Made by a program: the position numbers and the translations under genes. A stretch of DNA of 64,000 nt from Anaerophilus nitritigenes (GTDB lineage Bacteria > Bacillota > Clostridia > Peptostreptococcales > Thermotaleaceae). The stretch spans positions 1-64,000 of the forward strand of contig NZ_RYYS01000103.1 of the NCBI RefSeq assembly GCF_004138215.1. The letters run 5' to 3'. Positions 34,998-46,999 of the stretch are shown here, piece by piece. Under the pieces are notes generated by a model that did no database searches, was not told where the DNA came from, and was given only the letters and a program-made list of their open reading frames with translations. The first letter of the stretch is position 1. Each line of letters opens with the position of its first letter.

Positions 34998-35492
34998 TTA
35001 TGAATCTAACTTTTCTTTTAATGTATTGATAAGTCCCTCTTTTGCAATGATATCATTCATAAATTTAGGGAAGGGTTGCGCTTGATAAAATTCATTTTTT
35101 GTTAAATTTGTGATGATACCAGTTGAAAAGTCTACTTCAATTTGGTCACCAGATTGAATTCTTTCAGCTGCTTCACTACATTCTAAAATTGCAAGTCCTG
35201 TATTGATGGCATTTCTATAAAATATTCTTGCGAATGAGTGAGCGATTACGCAAGATATACCGCAAGCTTTTATTGCAATGGGTGCGTGTTCCCTTGATGA
35301 TCCACAGCCAAAGTTTTTTGTAGCAACAATAATATCACCTTGTTGTACTTTTTTTACAAAGTCGATATCAATATCCTCCATACAATGCAGAGCCAACTCT
35401 TTTGGATCTGAGGAGTTTAGATATCTTGCTGGGATGATTACATCTGTATCAACATTTTCTCCATATTTAAAAACTTTTCCGTTTGCTTTCAT
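34998..35492 (-). CDS. leuD: 3-isopropylmalate dehydratase small subunit
   Basis: 164 residues, the short LeuD type. [16 protein letters not shown] at the start and [18 protein letters not shown] are the swivelling-domain hallmarks. It pairs with LeuC, 17 bases upstream, to isomerise isopropylmalate and, in the citramalate pathway, citramalate. Confidence 0.95.
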   Translation of the reverse strand: MKANGKVFKYGENVDTDVIIPARYLNSSDPKELALHCMEDIDIDFVKKVQQGDIIVATKNFGCGSSREHAPIAIKACGISCVIAHSFARIFYRNAINTGLAILECSEAAERIQSGDQIEVDFSTGIITNLTKNEFYQAQPFPKFMNDIIAKEGLINTLKEKLDS

Positions 35493-35509
35493 TTTTGAAA
35501 CTCCTCTCC

Positions 35510-36769
35510 TTAGACGGATTCTGGGTCTTTAATTTTACCTGCCAAAGCTGATGCTGCTGCAACTGCAGGACTGGCTAAATACACTTCTGAATCAACATGA
35601 CCCATTCTTCCTACAAAATTACGATTTGTTGTTGAAATACATCTTTCACCTTTTGCTAAAATACCCATATGTCCACCTAAACAAGGTCCACACGTTGGGG
35701 TGCTAACAGTTGCACCAGCTTCTACAAAATCTTCGATCAATCCTTCTCTAAGTGCTTGCAGATATATTTTTTGTGTGCCAGGAAAAATAATGACTCTTAC
35801 ATTTTTAGCTATTTTTTTGCCTTTTAATATTTTAGCAGCAATTCTTAAGTCTTCCATTCTTCCGTTTGTACAAGATCCAATGACAACTTGATCAATTGTT
35901 ATTTCTTCAACTTCATCAATGGTTTTTGTATTTTCTGGCAAATGAGGAAATGCCACTGTAGGTCTTAATTTTGATAAGTCAATTTCAATAATTTCATCAT
36001 AGTTTGCATCATCATCTGCTTCAAAAACTTTAAACTCTTTTACTGAATGTTCTTTTAAATATTCTATTGTTTTTTCATCTACTGGGAAAATACCATTTTT
36101 TCCACCAGCTTCAATGGCCATATTTGCAATAGTAAATCGATCATCCATTGTTAAATATCTTAATCCATCACCACAAAATTCCATAGATTTATACAATGCA
36201 CCATCAACTCCAATTAATCCGATGATATGCAAAATAATATCTTTTCCGCTAACCCATTTAGCGGGTTTGTTTTTAAGTATAAATTTGATTGCAGATGGAA
36301 CTTTAAACCATGTGTATCCACTTGCCATACCACAAGCCATATCTGTGCTTCCAACACCAGTAGAGAAGGCACCTAATGCACCATAGGTGCAAGTGTGTGA
36401 ATCTGCACCTATTACAACATCTCCTGCTACAACCAATCCTTTTTCAGGTATTAAGCAATGTTCTATACCCATGGAGCCTACATCAAAAAAGTTATCAATA
36501 TTTTTATCTATGGCAAATTCACGACACATTTTACAATGCTCAGCAGATTTTATATCTTTATTAGGTGTAAAATGGTCTAAAATAATTGCAACTTTTTCAT
36601 GATCAAAAACTTTATTTACACCAATTTTTTTAAATTCTTTGATAGCAACTGGAGTTGTAACATCATTTCCTAAAACCAGATCTAATTTTGCTTCGATTAA
36701 CTGACCAGCACAGACTTCTTTAAGTCCTGCGTGTGTAGCTAAAATTTTTTGAGTCATTGTCATTCCCAT
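35510..36769 (-). CDS. leuC: 3-isopropylmalate dehydratase large subunit
   Basis: 419 residues from the ATG at 36769, which has GAAGGAGGAC before it; the frame is open 15 codons further but without a ribosome site. The Fe-S cluster cysteines are in VIGSCTNGR and TCGPCLGGH, and [15 protein letters not shown] is the active-site region. The length fits the bacterial/archaeal LeuC type 2. Co-translated with leuD. Confidence 0.95.
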   Translation of the reverse strand: MGMTMTQKILATHAGLKEVCAGQLIEAKLDLVLGNDVTTPVAIKEFKKIGVNKVFDHEKVAIILDHFTPNKDIKSAEHCKMCREFAIDKNIDNFFDVGSMGIEHCLIPEKGLVVAGDVVIGADSHTCTYGALGAFSTGVGSTDMACGMASGYTWFKVPSAIKFILKNKPAKWVSGKDIILHIIGLIGVDGALYKSMEFCGDGLRYLTMDDRFTIANMAIEAGGKNGIFPVDEKTIEYLKEHSVKEFKVFEADDDANYDEIIEIDLSKLRPTVAFPHLPENTKTIDEVEEITIDQVVIGSCTNGRMEDLRIAAKILKGKKIAKNVRVIIFPGTQKIYLQALREGLIEDFVEAGATVSTPTCGPCLGGHMGILAKGERCISTTNRNFVGRMGHVDSEVYLASPAVAAASALAGKIKDPESV

Positions 36770-36839
36770 TTTATGTCCTCCTTCAAAAGTTTTGCTATGA
36801 GTATATAAGAGCATTACATTATTTGTTTCTTATTAAAAT

Positions 36840-38432
36840 TTAAATAAAAGCTTTGATTTTCTTTTCAATATCTTTTATTAACTTGTATTCAATGGAGTCC
36901 ACTAAAGCTATCCAGCTTGCTTCTATAATATCTTTGGAAACACCAATTGTTGACCAGCTTTCTAAACCATCTGTTGATTCTATCAAAACACGAACCTTAG
37001 AAGCGGTAGCACTATTGCTATCTATGACTCTTACTTTATAATCTGTTAAATGAACTTTTGAAAGTTCAGGGTAAAAGATTTCTAATGCTTTTCTAAGAGC
37101 TTTATCTAGTGCATTGACAGGTCCATCTCCATCTGAGGCTGTAATTTCCATTTTACCGTCAACTATTACTTTTATTAGTGCTGTTGCAGATTTACCTTTT
37201 TCATAAGGTTGTTCTCCTATGATTTTAAAATTTTCAAGTTTGAAAAAAGGAGTATACTTTCCTAATTGTTTTCTTATTATTAATTCAAAAGTTCCTTCTG
37301 CACCCTCAAACTGGTAACCTTCGTATTCTAACTCTTTTAATCGAGTCATTATTTTTTCTGTTTCTGGAGAGTTTTTAGTAACATATGGTGCTATTTTTTG
37401 AATTTTTGAAAGTATTGTACTACGGCCACCAACTTCACTAGTTAGAAATTTTCTTTCGTTTCCAACAAGTGTAGGGTTAATATGTTCAAAACTATGGGAT
37501 GCTTTTGCAACACCATCAATATGCATACCTGCTTTATGTGCAAAAGCTTTTTTCCCAACAAACGGTGACTGATCATTTAAATTTACATTAGATACTTCAG
37601 CTATAAAACGTGAGGTTGTTGTAAGTGTTTTTAAATGATCATTTTGTACACAATGATAATGATCTTTTAACTGTAAACAGGGTATAATGGTTGCTAGATT
37701 TGCATTACCACAACGTTCTCCAAATCCAAGAAAGGTACCTTGAATATGTTCTATGCCTGCTTTGACTGCAATAATAGAATTTGCTACAGCCATTTCACAA
37801 TCATTGTGGCAATGTATTCCTATTGAAACTTTTTTAAACTTTTCTTTAACGATTTTAGTAATTTCAAAAATTTCATTAGGAAAAGTTCCACCATTTGTAT
37901 CACATAAAATCACACAATCAGCGCCAGCAGCTATGGCAACTTGTAATACTTTTAATGCATATTCTGGATTGTTTTTATATCCATCGAAAAAATGTTCTGC
38001 ATCAAAGAAAACTTCTTTATTTTTAGATTTTAGATAAATGATTGTTTCTGAAATCATTTTAAGGTTTTCATTTAGTGTTGTTTGAATGATTTCTGTTACA
38101 TGGAAATCCCAGCTTTTTCCGAAAATCGTGATAGTATTTGTATTTGCATTTAATAGTGATTGAACATGAGGATCTTTTTCTACGGGGATATCTCGTCTTC
38201 GAGTACTTCCAAAAGCAGAAATTTTTGAATTTTTAAGATGGACATCTTTTAATCTTTTAAAAAATTCTAAATCTTTTGGGTTAGAACTAGGATTTCCAGC
38301 TTCAATATAATGTACACCAAACTCATCTAAAGCCTTCACTATTTTTAGTTTATCTTCTACAGAAAATGAAATATCTTCTGCTTGTGCTCCATCTCTTAAT
38401 GTAGAATCAAATATTGTAATTTTTTTTATCAA
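36840..38432 (-). CDS. cimA: (R)-citramalate synthase
   Basis: 530 residues. The HMGL-like barrel starts with TIFDSTLRDGAQAEDISFS and contains IGIHCHNDCEMAVANS and GFGERCGNANL; the C-terminal LeuA-type regulatory domain (about 400-530, with SDGDGPVNALDKALRKAL) provides feedback control, usually by isoleucine. The D-S-T-L-R-D-G-A-Q form and length match CimA rather than LeuA. It condenses pyruvate and acetyl-CoA to citramalate, bypassing threonine deaminase. TTG start with GAGGGTG before it. Position in the isoleucine T-box unit fits. Confidence 0.92.
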   Translation of the reverse strand: MIKKITIFDSTLRDGAQAEDISFSVEDKLKIVKALDEFGVHYIEAGNPSSNPKDLEFFKRLKDVHLKNSKISAFGSTRRRDIPVEKDPHVQSLLNANTNTITIFGKSWDFHVTEIIQTTLNENLKMISETIIYLKSKNKEVFFDAEHFFDGYKNNPEYALKVLQVAIAAGADCVILCDTNGGTFPNEIFEITKIVKEKFKKVSIGIHCHNDCEMAVANSIIAVKAGIEHIQGTFLGFGERCGNANLATIIPCLQLKDHYHCVQNDHLKTLTTTSRFIAEVSNVNLNDQSPFVGKKAFAHKAGMHIDGVAKASHSFEHINPTLVGNERKFLTSEVGGRSTILSKIQKIAPYVTKNSPETEKIMTRLKELEYEGYQFEGAEGTFELIIRKQLGKYTPFFKLENFKIIGEQPYEKGKSATALIKVIVDGKMEITASDGDGPVNALDKALRKALEIFYPELSKVHLTDYKVRVIDSNSATASKVRVLIESTDGLESWSTIGVSKDIIEASWIALVDSIEYKLIKDIEKKIKAFI

Positions 38433-38462
38433 AGTTCACTCACCCTCATACATATATTTATT

Positions 38463-39461
<999 letters not shown>

Positions 39462-39494
39462 TTACCTCCTATATTTTTATACAAATTTAAATAT

Positions 39495-40001
39495 TTAATA
39501 GTCTTTATAGTCTTTTAAGGTTTTTATTCCTCTTTCAAGTCCTGTAATACCAGTACGTACTAATTCGAGGATTCCATAAGGTTTCATCAGTTCTATAAAT
39601 GCATTGTTTTTATCTTTTTCCCCTAATATTTCAATAACTAATGATTCTTGAGAAACATCTATAATGGATCCTCTAAAAATTTTAACGGTATCAATAATTT
39701 CAGCTCTAGCTGTTGAATCAGCTCTTACCTTAATCAAATTTGTTTCTCTGTAAACTGAATTGCAAGGTTTAAGTTCAATGATTTTAATAACATCAACTAG
39801 GTTATCTAACTGTTTTTGTATTTGTCCTATAATAAACTCATCACCATAAGTTTCAATTGTGATTCTTGAGTGTTTAGGATCTTGTGTCTCACCTACACTT
39901 AAACTTGAAATATTAAAGCATCTTCTACTAAACAAGCCTGTTATTCTACTTAATACACTTGAATGATTTTCTACCAAAATTGATAAAATGTGTTTTTCCA
40001 T
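39495..40001 (-). CDS. ilvN: Acetolactate synthase small (regulatory) subunit
   Basis: 168 residues from the ATG at 40001, preceded by GAGGTGATCC. N-terminal ACT domain (ILSILVENHSSVLSRITGLFSRR ... SLSVGETQDP) and C-terminal ACT-like half (LVRTGITGLERG). Binds valine and modulates IlvB. Unusually it is separated from ilvB by leuA and two T-box leaders, so the catalytic and regulatory subunits are under different control. The start at 40040 is unlikely because it is in the leader near the terminator. Confidence 0.93.
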   Translation of the reverse strand: MEKHILSILVENHSSVLSRITGLFSRRCFNISSLSVGETQDPKHSRITIETYGDEFIIGQIQKQLDNLVDVIKIIELKPCNSVYRETNLIKVRADSTARAEIIDTVKIFRGSIIDVSQESLVIEILGEKDKNNAFIELMKPYGILELVRTGITGLERGIKTLKDYKDY

Positions 40002-40049
40002 TGGATCACCTCTTTTCATAAAACAGTGTACTAAATCCATACAGGGTAT

Positions 40050-40337
40050 AAAAAACTCACCCCTAGATTAGCTAGGGGTGAGAGTTCATCACACGTTACC
40101 ACCCTAATTTAATTTTACTTTACAGTAAAAGACTCAAAAGGTTCTATCAAACCTTAGCCAATAACGGAGCTTACCGTTTATTCTTACTATATATTTATAA
40201 AAATATAATTTCAGAATAAAGACTCATGAGGGATATGTTTTTTAATTTAGTTACTAGTTTGCACCAAACACTAGCTCTCTGAAAACAAAAATTAAAAACC
40301 GGTCTCAATCGTTGCCTTTGAATAATAATATTAATTT
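40050..40337 (-). ncRNA. T-box riboswitch, isoleucine specifier (ATC), for ilvN-ilvC-cimA-leuCDB
   Basis: Minus strand. Stem I begins at AGAGAGCTAGTGTTTGGTG (40278-40260). Aligning with the leuA leader places the specifier codon ATC at 40234-40232, in CATATCCCTCATGAG. The T-box sequence is AGGGTGGTAACGTG (40105-40092), a variant of AGGGTGGNACCGCG. The terminator has arms CTCACCCCTAG (40082-40072) and CTAGGGGTGAG (40066-40056) plus a T-run. Uncharged tRNA-Ile should favour antitermination. Confidence 0.88.
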
Positions 40338-40342
40338 TCAAA

Positions 40343-40371
40343 ATGTTATCAAAATTTTATATTCTTGTCAA
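40343..40371 (-). promoter_or_regulatory. Promoter of the isoleucine T-box unit
   Basis: TTGACA (40371-40366) and TAACAT (40348-40343) with a 17-base spacer, lying over the last codons of leuA. A CodY-like 15-mer with three mismatches, AATTTTCAAAATGTT, at 40333-40347 overlaps the -10. Confidence 0.7.
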
Positions 40372-42049
40372 TAGAAAATTTTGAATTTTTATTTAAAAAA
40401 ATCAAAATTTTATTAAAACAACTTAAAACAGAATATATGGAAGATTTTGCTATGCTATTGCTAATTCCAGATCCATAAATAAATTGATCTTTATATTTAA
40501 TTTGTAAATAAGTAATAGCTTTTGAATGAGTACTGTTAGATAATGAGTGTTCCATGTAATCTGTAATTTCAAAGTGTAAATCAAATCTAGTGATTAACCC
40601 TTTGCAGAAAGCTTCTAACAAGCCTTTGCCTACTGAATTTATAATTTCAATTTCATTTTCAAAATCAATTACAAATTCTAAATTTGTGTTATTGTCAAAG
40701 ATCTCTTTAAAATTAATAAGTTTAATGGGTGAATGGATGTTTACATATTGATTACAGAATAACTCATATAGATCTTTTGGTGATAATTCTTGATTCTTTT
40801 CATCACTAATTTTTGTAACTAAGTTGCCAAAATGTTGTTGCATATTTTTAGGAATATTTAATCCATAATTTGTTTTTAAAATATAAGCAGAACCACTTTT
40901 TCCAGATTGACTATTGATTCTTATGACTGGGTCATAATTTCTTCCAACATCAAAGGGATCAATAGGCAAATAAGGAACTTCCCATATTTCTGAGTTTTCT
41001 TTAATTTTTTCCAATCCTTTATGGATTGCATCTTGGTGAGAACCTGAAAAAGCAGTATATACTAATTCACCTGCATAGGGTTGCCTTTTGTGTATACTCA
41101 TATGAGTTGATTTTTCATATGTTTCTATAGCTTCGTTTATGTTGCTAAAATCAAGGTATGGGTTTATGCCTTGCGTAAACATATTTAATGCAAGGGCGGT
41201 AATATCAGCATTACCAGTTCTTTCACCATTTCCAAAAAGTGTACCTTCGATTCGATCGGCACCTGCTAACAATCCTAGCTCACTTGCAGCAATAGCAGTT
41301 CCTCTGTCATTATGTGTATGCAAGCTAATAATAATATTATCTCTATTTTTTATGTTCCTACAGACGTATTCTATTTGGTCAGCGTAAATATTGGGAGTAG
41401 TCATTTCAACTGTTGCTGGTAAGTTGATAATGACTTTATTGTCCTTTGTAGGCTTCCAGATATCAATGACGGCATTACAAACTTCCACTGCATAATCTAC
41501 TTCTGTACCCGTAAAGCTTTCAGGAGAATATTGAAAGATAAACTTTTCTTTACCATATTTTTGAGCCATATATTTAAGTTTTTCAGCACCAGAAATAGCA
41601 ATTTTTTTCACTTCGTCTTTTGAAGCATTAAATACAACATTTCTTTGTAAAGTTGAGGTAGAGTTATAAACATGAACAATTGCTTTTTTAATTCCTTCTA
41701 ATGCTTCAAATGTTTTTTCAATGATAGGATCCCTAGCTTGAGTTAATACTTGAACGACGACATCATCTGGAATTAAATTTTTTTCAATAAGTGTTCTCGT
41801 GAATTCAAATTCTGTATCAGAAGCTGCTGGGAAACCTATTTCTATTTCTTTGAAACCAATATTTACCAAATAATTAAAAAAGTCAATTTTTTGTTCTAAT
41901 GACATTGGAATTTCAAGAGCTTGATTTCCATCTCTTAAATCCACACTGCACCAAATGGGAGCTTTTGTAATTGTATTGTTTGGCCAAGTTCGATCTATTA
42001 ATTTTATAGGTTCATATCTTTTGTATTTTTTATAATTGAAATGATTCAT
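40349..42049 (-). CDS. leuA: 2-isopropylmalate synthase (LeuA, long type 2)
   Basis: 566 residues, the long form. The catalytic barrel has CSVDLRDGNQALEIPMS, EIGFPAAS, SLHTHNDRGTAIAASELG and GNGERTGNADI; the C-terminal part (about 430-560) is the leucine-binding regulatory domain, rather divergent. It joins acetyl-CoA to 2-oxoisovalerate. It is a single-gene unit behind its own leucine T-box, with GGGACCTCC reading as AGGAGGTCCCC before the ATG at 42049. Confidence 0.93.
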   Translation of the reverse strand: MNHFNYKKYKRYEPIKLIDRTWPNNTITKAPIWCSVDLRDGNQALEIPMSLEQKIDFFNYLVNIGFKEIEIGFPAASDTEFEFTRTLIEKNLIPDDVVVQVLTQARDPIIEKTFEALEGIKKAIVHVYNSTSTLQRNVVFNASKDEVKKIAISGAEKLKYMAQKYGKEKFIFQYSPESFTGTEVDYAVEVCNAVIDIWKPTKDNKVIINLPATVEMTTPNIYADQIEYVCRNIKNRDNIIISLHTHNDRGTAIAASELGLLAGADRIEGTLFGNGERTGNADITALALNMFTQGINPYLDFSNINEAIETYEKSTHMSIHKRQPYAGELVYTAFSGSHQDAIHKGLEKIKENSEIWEVPYLPIDPFDVGRNYDPVIRINSQSGKSGSAYILKTNYGLNIPKNMQQHFGNLVTKISDEKNQELSPKDLYELFCNQYVNIHSPIKLINFKEIFDNNTNLEFVIDFENEIEIINSVGKGLLEAFCKGLITRFDLHFEITDYMEHSLSNSTHSKAITYLQIKYKDQFIYGSGISNSIAKSSIYSVLSCFNKILIFLNKNSKFSIDKNIKF

Positions 42050-42077
42050 AGGGGACCTCCTTAATTTTTTATATATA

Positions 42078-42350
42078 ATAAAAAAACTTCCGTCTCAATA
42101 AAGAGACGGAAGTTATTCCGCGGTACCACTCTAATTTGTTTTATAAAAAAACACAGCTCTTACGTAAGATTTACGATTGTCGATATAACGGTCGATCCCG
42201 ACTTACTTACTATAACAAAAGTTATGGTTCAGCTCGTTACTCATAGGCGAGTTCAAAAGTTAATAATAGTTGTTTTGCACCATACAACAACTCTCTGTAT
42301 ATTATTAAAAATTTACTATTCCTAATCACAGTGTTAATATTATTTGATTT
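42078..42350 (-). ncRNA. T-box riboswitch, leucine specifier (CTC), for leuA
   Basis: Minus strand. Stem I starts with AGAGAGTTGTTGTATGGTG (about 42297-42279); the specifier CTC is at 42251-42249 in GAACTCGCCTATGAG. The canonical T-box AGAGTGGTACCGCGG is at 42132-42118, and the terminator arms AACTTCCGTCTC and complement lie at 42114-42103 and 42096-42085 with a seven-T tail. Uncharged tRNA-Leu should allow read-through into leuA. Confidence 0.93.
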
Positions 42351-42356
42351 TTTAAA

Positions 42357-42385
42357 ATAGTAGCACATTTTTATTGTTAAGTCAA
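42357..42385 (-). promoter_or_regulatory. Promoter of the leucine T-box/leuA unit
   Basis: TTGACT (42385-42380) and TACTAT (42362-42357), 17-base spacer. The -35 overlaps the stop of ilvB (TTG-ACT-TAA), so transcription starts just after ilvB. Confidence 0.75.
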
Positions 42386-44071
42386 CAAATCTTTTGAATT
42401 TTCTGTTATAAAATGATCTAGGTTTGAATTAGCGGGTATCATTGGAAAAACTTTTTCATCACAATCAATTTCAAAATTAATGACAACAGGTTTTTTTAGT
42501 GAAATTGCTTTTCTTAAAATTTCTTCAACTTGGGATTTTTCTGTAATATGAAAAGCTTCTGCATTGTAAGCTTGAGCAAGCTTAACAAAATCTGTTGTTT
42601 TGTTTAATGTGGTATAAGAATATCTAGAGTCATAAAATATACTTTGCCATTGCCGAACCATACCAAGAGCATGATTATTCATAATCAATATGATTACAGG
42701 AATATTGTATTCAACAGCGGTTGCGATTTCTATACAATTCATTCTAAAACAGCCATCTCCTGTAATATTCATAATAATTTTATCAGGATTTCCAATACTT
42801 GCACCAATGCTTGCTCCTAAGCCAAACCCCATAGTTCCCATTCCACCAGAAGTGATAAGATGGCGAGGTTTTTCGTGTTTAATGTATTGACAGGCCCACA
42901 TTTGATGCTGACCAACATCTGTTGTTATGATTGCTTGACCTTTTGTAATTTCATTAATTTTTTCCATGATGTATTGAGGTTTAAGCTGTTCATCTTTTTT
43001 GTATGTTAGTGGATATTTTAATTTTAGCTGGTTTACTTGGTTGTTCCAATCCTTATGATCTTGTTTTGTTAACATTGAATTTAAGCGTTTTAATATTTCC
43101 TTTAAATCTCCAATAACACTTTGATCAATAAAAATATTTTTATTGATTTCAGCAGGATCAATATCTATGTGCAAAATTTTAGAATTTTTTGCAAATTGAG
43201 ATGTGTTTCCAGAAACTCTATCTGAAAACCTAGTTCCTAGTGCAATAAATAAATCACATTCCATAACAGATAAATTTGAGGCTTTAGACCCATGCATACC
43301 TAACATTCCAGTATAACGAATATTGGATGCTGGAAAACCTCCAAGGCCCATAGTACTTAAAGTTACTGGCGAATCAATTAATTCAGCAAATTTTATTAAT
43401 TCTTCTGTTGCTTTTGAAGAAATAATACCCCCGCCAGCAAAAATTATTGGTTTTTTACTTTTGCATATTAATTTTATAGCATTTAATAAATCATTTTGTT
43501 TTATTGTTTTTGTCCTTGGTAAAATTTTTTTAGGTTTTTTATATTCATATTCACAAGTATCACTTGTAACATCTTTTGTTATATCGATCAAAACAGGCCC
43601 TGGTTTATTGGACTGAGCGATATAAAAAGCTTTTCTTATCGTTTCAGCTAACATATTAACATCTCTAACGATAAAATTATGTTTTGTTATGGACATAGTA
43701 ATTCCTTGTATATCAACCTCTTGAAAACTATCTTTTCCTAAAGAGGCTACTCCAACGTTTCCAGTTATAGCGATTAAGGGAACAGAATCTGCATAAGCAG
43801 TAGCGATTCCTGTTACAAGATTTGTTGCTCCAGGACCACTTGTGGCTAAACATACTCCTACTTTTCCAGTTGCTCTAGAATATCCATCAGCAGCATGAGA
43901 TGCACCTTGTTCATGGGATGTAAGATAATGTTTTATTTTATCGCTATATTTGTAGAGTGCATCATATATATTTAAAACAGCTCCGCCAGGATATCCAAAG
44001 ATTGTATCTACTCCTTGCTCTAATAAACATTCTAGTAAAATTTCAGAACCATTTAATTTCAAAAGCATCAC
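42377..44071 (-). CDS. ilvB: Acetolactate synthase large (catalytic) subunit
   Basis: 564 residues. ThDP-enzyme motifs: GYPGGAVLNIYDALY, HEQGASHAADGYSRATGKVGV (catalytic Glu), TSGPGATNLVTGIATAYADS, and the cofactor motif GDGCFRMNCIEIATAVEYN. Makes acetolactate or acetohydroxybutyrate. The GTG start may be followed by better ones: a TTG nine bases on lies 8 bases after GGAG and would give MKLNGSEIL. Follows ilvD by 7 bases; its regulatory subunit is two units away. Confidence 0.95.
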   Translation of the reverse strand: MMLLKLNGSEILLECLLEQGVDTIFGYPGGAVLNIYDALYKYSDKIKHYLTSHEQGASHAADGYSRATGKVGVCLATSGPGATNLVTGIATAYADSVPLIAITGNVGVASLGKDSFQEVDIQGITMSITKHNFIVRDVNMLAETIRKAFYIAQSNKPGPVLIDITKDVTSDTCEYEYKKPKKILPRTKTIKQNDLLNAIKLICKSKKPIIFAGGGIISSKATEELIKFAELIDSPVTLSTMGLGGFPASNIRYTGMLGMHGSKASNLSVMECDLFIALGTRFSDRVSGNTSQFAKNSKILHIDIDPAEINKNIFIDQSVIGDLKEILKRLNSMLTKQDHKDWNNQVNQLKLKYPLTYKKDEQLKPQYIMEKINEITKGQAIITTDVGQHQMWACQYIKHEKPRHLITSGGMGTMGFGLGASIGASIGNPDKIIMNITGDGCFRMNCIEIATAVEYNIPVIILIMNNHALGMVRQWQSIFYDSRYSYTTLNKTTDFVKLAQAYNAEAFHITEKSQVEEILRKAISLKKPVVINFEIDCDEKVFPMIPANSNLDHFITENSKDLLT

Positions 44072-44078
44072 TCCATTT

Positions 44079-45740
44079 TTATATTAATATTGCACCTGTA
44101 TGAGCGCTTTGTACAAGTTTTGCATATCTTGCTAAATAACCAGTTTTTACTTTTGGTTCAGGCGGAATCCAATTTTTCCTTCTTTTTTCTAATTCTTCAT
44201 CAGAAACTTCAAGGTGTATAATACCTGCATTGATATCAATCTGAATAAAATCACCATCTTCAATGAGCGCTATATTTCCTCCAACAGCAGCCTCTGGAGA
44301 AGCATGTCCAATACTTGCTCCTCTAGAGGCACCAGAAAATCTTCCGTCAGTAATAAGTGCGACATCTTTATCTAGCCCCATACCAGCTAATGCAGAGGTT
44401 GGTGAAAGCATTTCTCTCATTCCTGGGCCACCTTTTGGACCTTCATAGAGAATTACAACTATATCACCTTTTTCAATTTTTCCATCATATATAGCCTTGA
44501 TTGCTTCTTCTTCTGAATTATATACTTTAGCTTTACAACGTGTTTTTAACATTTCTGGTGCTACAGCAGAACGCTTTACAACACAACCGTCTAATGCGAT
44601 ATTTCCCTTTAATACGGCTATTCCACCAGTTTTGCTATAAGGTGTTTCTGCAGGTTTTATAATGCTTGTATCTAAATTTTTAATGTTTTGAAAATTCTCG
44701 CTAAAAGTTTTTCCTGTAACGGTCATTACTTCTAAATTTAAAAGATCTAGTTTTGTGAGTTCTTTCATAACTGCATAGATTCCCCCAGCACGATTTAAAT
44801 CTTCCATATGATGGTTGCCTGCTGGAGCAAGTTTACATAAATTAGGAGTTTTTTCACTGATTTCATTCGCCATGTCTAATGTAATTTTAATTCCAGCTTC
44901 ACTTGCTATAGCTGGTAAATGGAGCATACTATTCGTACTACAGCCTATAGCCATATCAACAGTCAATGCATTTAAAAATGCTTGTTTTGTCATAATATCT
45001 CTTGGTTTAATATTTTTGTGAATCAAATTTACGATTTGCATACCAGCTTTTTTTGCAATTCGTATTCTTTCAGACATAACTGCAGGAACAGTACCATTAC
45101 CTGCTAAACCCATTCCTAAAACTTCTGTTAAACAATTCATGCTATTTGCTGTATACATTCCTGAGCAGGATCCATAAGTTGGACAACTATTATTTTCACA
45201 AAACTTTAATTCATCTTCATTAATTTTTCCAGAAACAAAAGCTCCAATAGCTTCAAAGGTATTGGAAAGACTAGTATCTTCACCCGTTAAGCTTTTTCCA
45301 GCTAACATAGGACCTCCACTTATTAGTATGGAAGGAATGTTAATTCTTGCTGTAGCCATTAACATACCAGGAACAATTTTGTCGCAGTTTGGAATCAAAA
45401 CTAATCCATCAAATGCATGAGCTACTGCCATTGTTTCAATAGAGTCTGCAATGAGTTCACGACTTGCTAATGAATATCTCATTCCCTCGTGACCCATAAC
45501 GATACCATCGCATACTCCAATAACAGGAAACTCAATGGGAGTTCCACCATTTGCAAGAATCCCTCTTTTGACAGCTTCTGTTATTTTATCTAAATGGATA
45601 TGACCAGGAATGATTTCGTTAAAAGCATTAGCAACACCAATAAGTGGGCGACTTAATTCTTCGTCTGTATATCCCATAGCTTTAAAGAGGGATCTATGTG
45701 GAGTTCTTTCTATTCCTTTTTTTACTCGATCACTTATCAT
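44079..45740 (-). CDS. ilvD: Dihydroxy-acid dehydratase
   Basis: 553 residues. Typical segments: [52 protein letters not shown] (Fe-S cysteines), and [19 protein letters not shown]. Dehydrates dihydroxyisovalerate and its isoleucine analogue. Between ilvE (19 bases) and ilvB in the first unit. Confidence 0.97.
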   Translation of the reverse strand: MISDRVKKGIERTPHRSLFKAMGYTDEELSRPLIGVANAFNEIIPGHIHLDKITEAVKRGILANGGTPIEFPVIGVCDGIVMGHEGMRYSLASRELIADSIETMAVAHAFDGLVLIPNCDKIVPGMLMATARINIPSILISGGPMLAGKSLTGEDTSLSNTFEAIGAFVSGKINEDELKFCENNSCPTYGSCSGMYTANSMNCLTEVLGMGLAGNGTVPAVMSERIRIAKKAGMQIVNLIHKNIKPRDIMTKQAFLNALTVDMAIGCSTNSMLHLPAIASEAGIKITLDMANEISEKTPNLCKLAPAGNHHMEDLNRAGGIYAVMKELTKLDLLNLEVMTVTGKTFSENFQNIKNLDTSIIKPAETPYSKTGGIAVLKGNIALDGCVVKRSAVAPEMLKTRCKAKVYNSEEEAIKAIYDGKIEKGDIVVILYEGPKGGPGMREMLSPTSALAGMGLDKDVALITDGRFSGASRGASIGHASPEAAVGGNIALIEDGDFIQIDINAGIIHLEVSDEELEKRRKNWIPPEPKVKTGYLARYAKLVQSAHTGAILI

Positions 45741-45759
45741 TTTATCCTCCTTAAATGGT

Positions 45760-46827
45760 TTATTTTACTTCTCTAATCCAATCAAATTCATCTTTTTCTT
45801 TTCCGTATTGTATTCCTGTTAAATGATTATAAAGTTTTTTTGTGAACTTACCAAGTTGACCATTTGAAACTATAATTTCTTTATCTTCCCATAAGAATTT
45901 ACCAATAGGAGATACAACTGCTGCTGTTCCACATCCAAAAGATTCTTCTAATTTTCCTAGTTGAAATGCTTCATAAAGCTCTTGAATAGAAATTTTTTTC
46001 TCAACAACTTCATATCCCCAACTTTTAGCAAGGGTAATAATAGAATCTCTTGTGATTCCTTCTAAAATACTACCATCTGCTAATGGAGTGACTAATTTAC
46101 CACCAATTTTGAAAAAGATGTTCATAGATCCAACTTCTTCTATATACTTTTTTTCAACTCCATCTAACCATAATACTTGGTCAAATCCTTTTGATTTTCC
46201 AACTACTTGACCTTTTAAACTGATTGCATAGTTAGCAGATGCTTTTACATGACCACTTCCACCTTTTACTGCACGTACGTAATTACTTTCAATTGCTATA
46301 TTAACAGGAGTTAATCCGTTTGAAAGATATGAACCGACTGGAGATAATATTATTACAAATTTGTAAGTATTAGAAGGATGAATGCCTAACATACTTTCTG
46401 TCGCAAAAATAAATGGTCGAATATATAAAGCTGTTCCTTCATTTGTTGGGATCCAATCTTTTTCTAATGAAACAAGTTTACAAAGTGCTTCTAGAGCAAA
46501 ATCAACATCAATTTGAGGAATACAAAGTCTATTGTTAGATTTATTTAATCTCTCAAAGTTTTTTTGGGGTCTAAATAAAGTAATTTTACCATCTGCTTTA
46601 GTTTTATAAGCTTTTAGGCCTTCAAAAACTGATTGACCATAATGTAAAATTAATGAAGCAGGGGGAATTTCAAAATTTGAATAAGGAACAATTCTTGGAT
46701 CGTGCCAGCCTATATCATTGGTATAATCCATTACAAACATATGATCGGTAAAAAATTTACCAAACCCTAATTTGTTAAAATTTGGTTTGGGTTTAAGCTT
46801 TTTTGATAATTCTACTTTAATTTCCAT
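45760..46827 (-). CDS. ilvE: Branched-chain amino acid aminotransferase
   Basis: About 355 residues from the ATG at 46827, which has AAGGAGGTATC ahead; the open frame continues 16 codons but lacks a ribosome site. Class IV aminotransferase, long (group II) form: [30 protein letters not shown] (PLP Lys in the HVKASANYA region is followed by the QVLWLDG segment), [10 protein letters not shown] and [12 protein letters not shown]. Last step for Val, Leu and Ile. First gene of ilvEDB. Confidence 0.94.
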   Translation of the reverse strand: MEIKVELSKKLKPKPNFNKLGFGKFFTDHMFVMDYTNDIGWHDPRIVPYSNFEIPPASLILHYGQSVFEGLKAYKTKADGKITLFRPQKNFERLNKSNNRLCIPQIDVDFALEALCKLVSLEKDWIPTNEGTALYIRPFIFATESMLGIHPSNTYKFVIILSPVGSYLSNGLTPVNIAIESNYVRAVKGGSGHVKASANYAISLKGQVVGKSKGFDQVLWLDGVEKKYIEEVGSMNIFFKIGGKLVTPLADGSILEGITRDSIITLAKSWGYEVVEKKISIQELYEAFQLGKLEESFGCGTAAVVSPIGKFLWEDKEIIVSNGQLGKFTKKLYNHLTGIQYGKEKDEFDWIREVK

Positions 46828-46897
46828 ATAGATACCTCCTTGTATATTTTTGTAAAAAAGCTCTAGATAGTTCATGTTTTTAGATAAATTTCATTCA

Positions 46898-46926
46898 ATT
46901 ATAGTATAATCTGTCTTTTCAGTCAA
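46898..46926 (-). promoter_or_regulatory. Promoter of ilvE-ilvD-ilvB
   Basis: TTGACT (46926-46921), a 17-base spacer and a perfect TATAAT (46903-46898). The start of transcription would be about 65 bases before ilvE; there is no room for, and no sign of, a T-box. Confidence 0.8.
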
Positions 46927-46999
46927 ATGTTAATTTTGAGATTTTTAAGAATTGTCATTTTGGAAATAGGATATATGAAAGAAAAACAATAATAAAATA

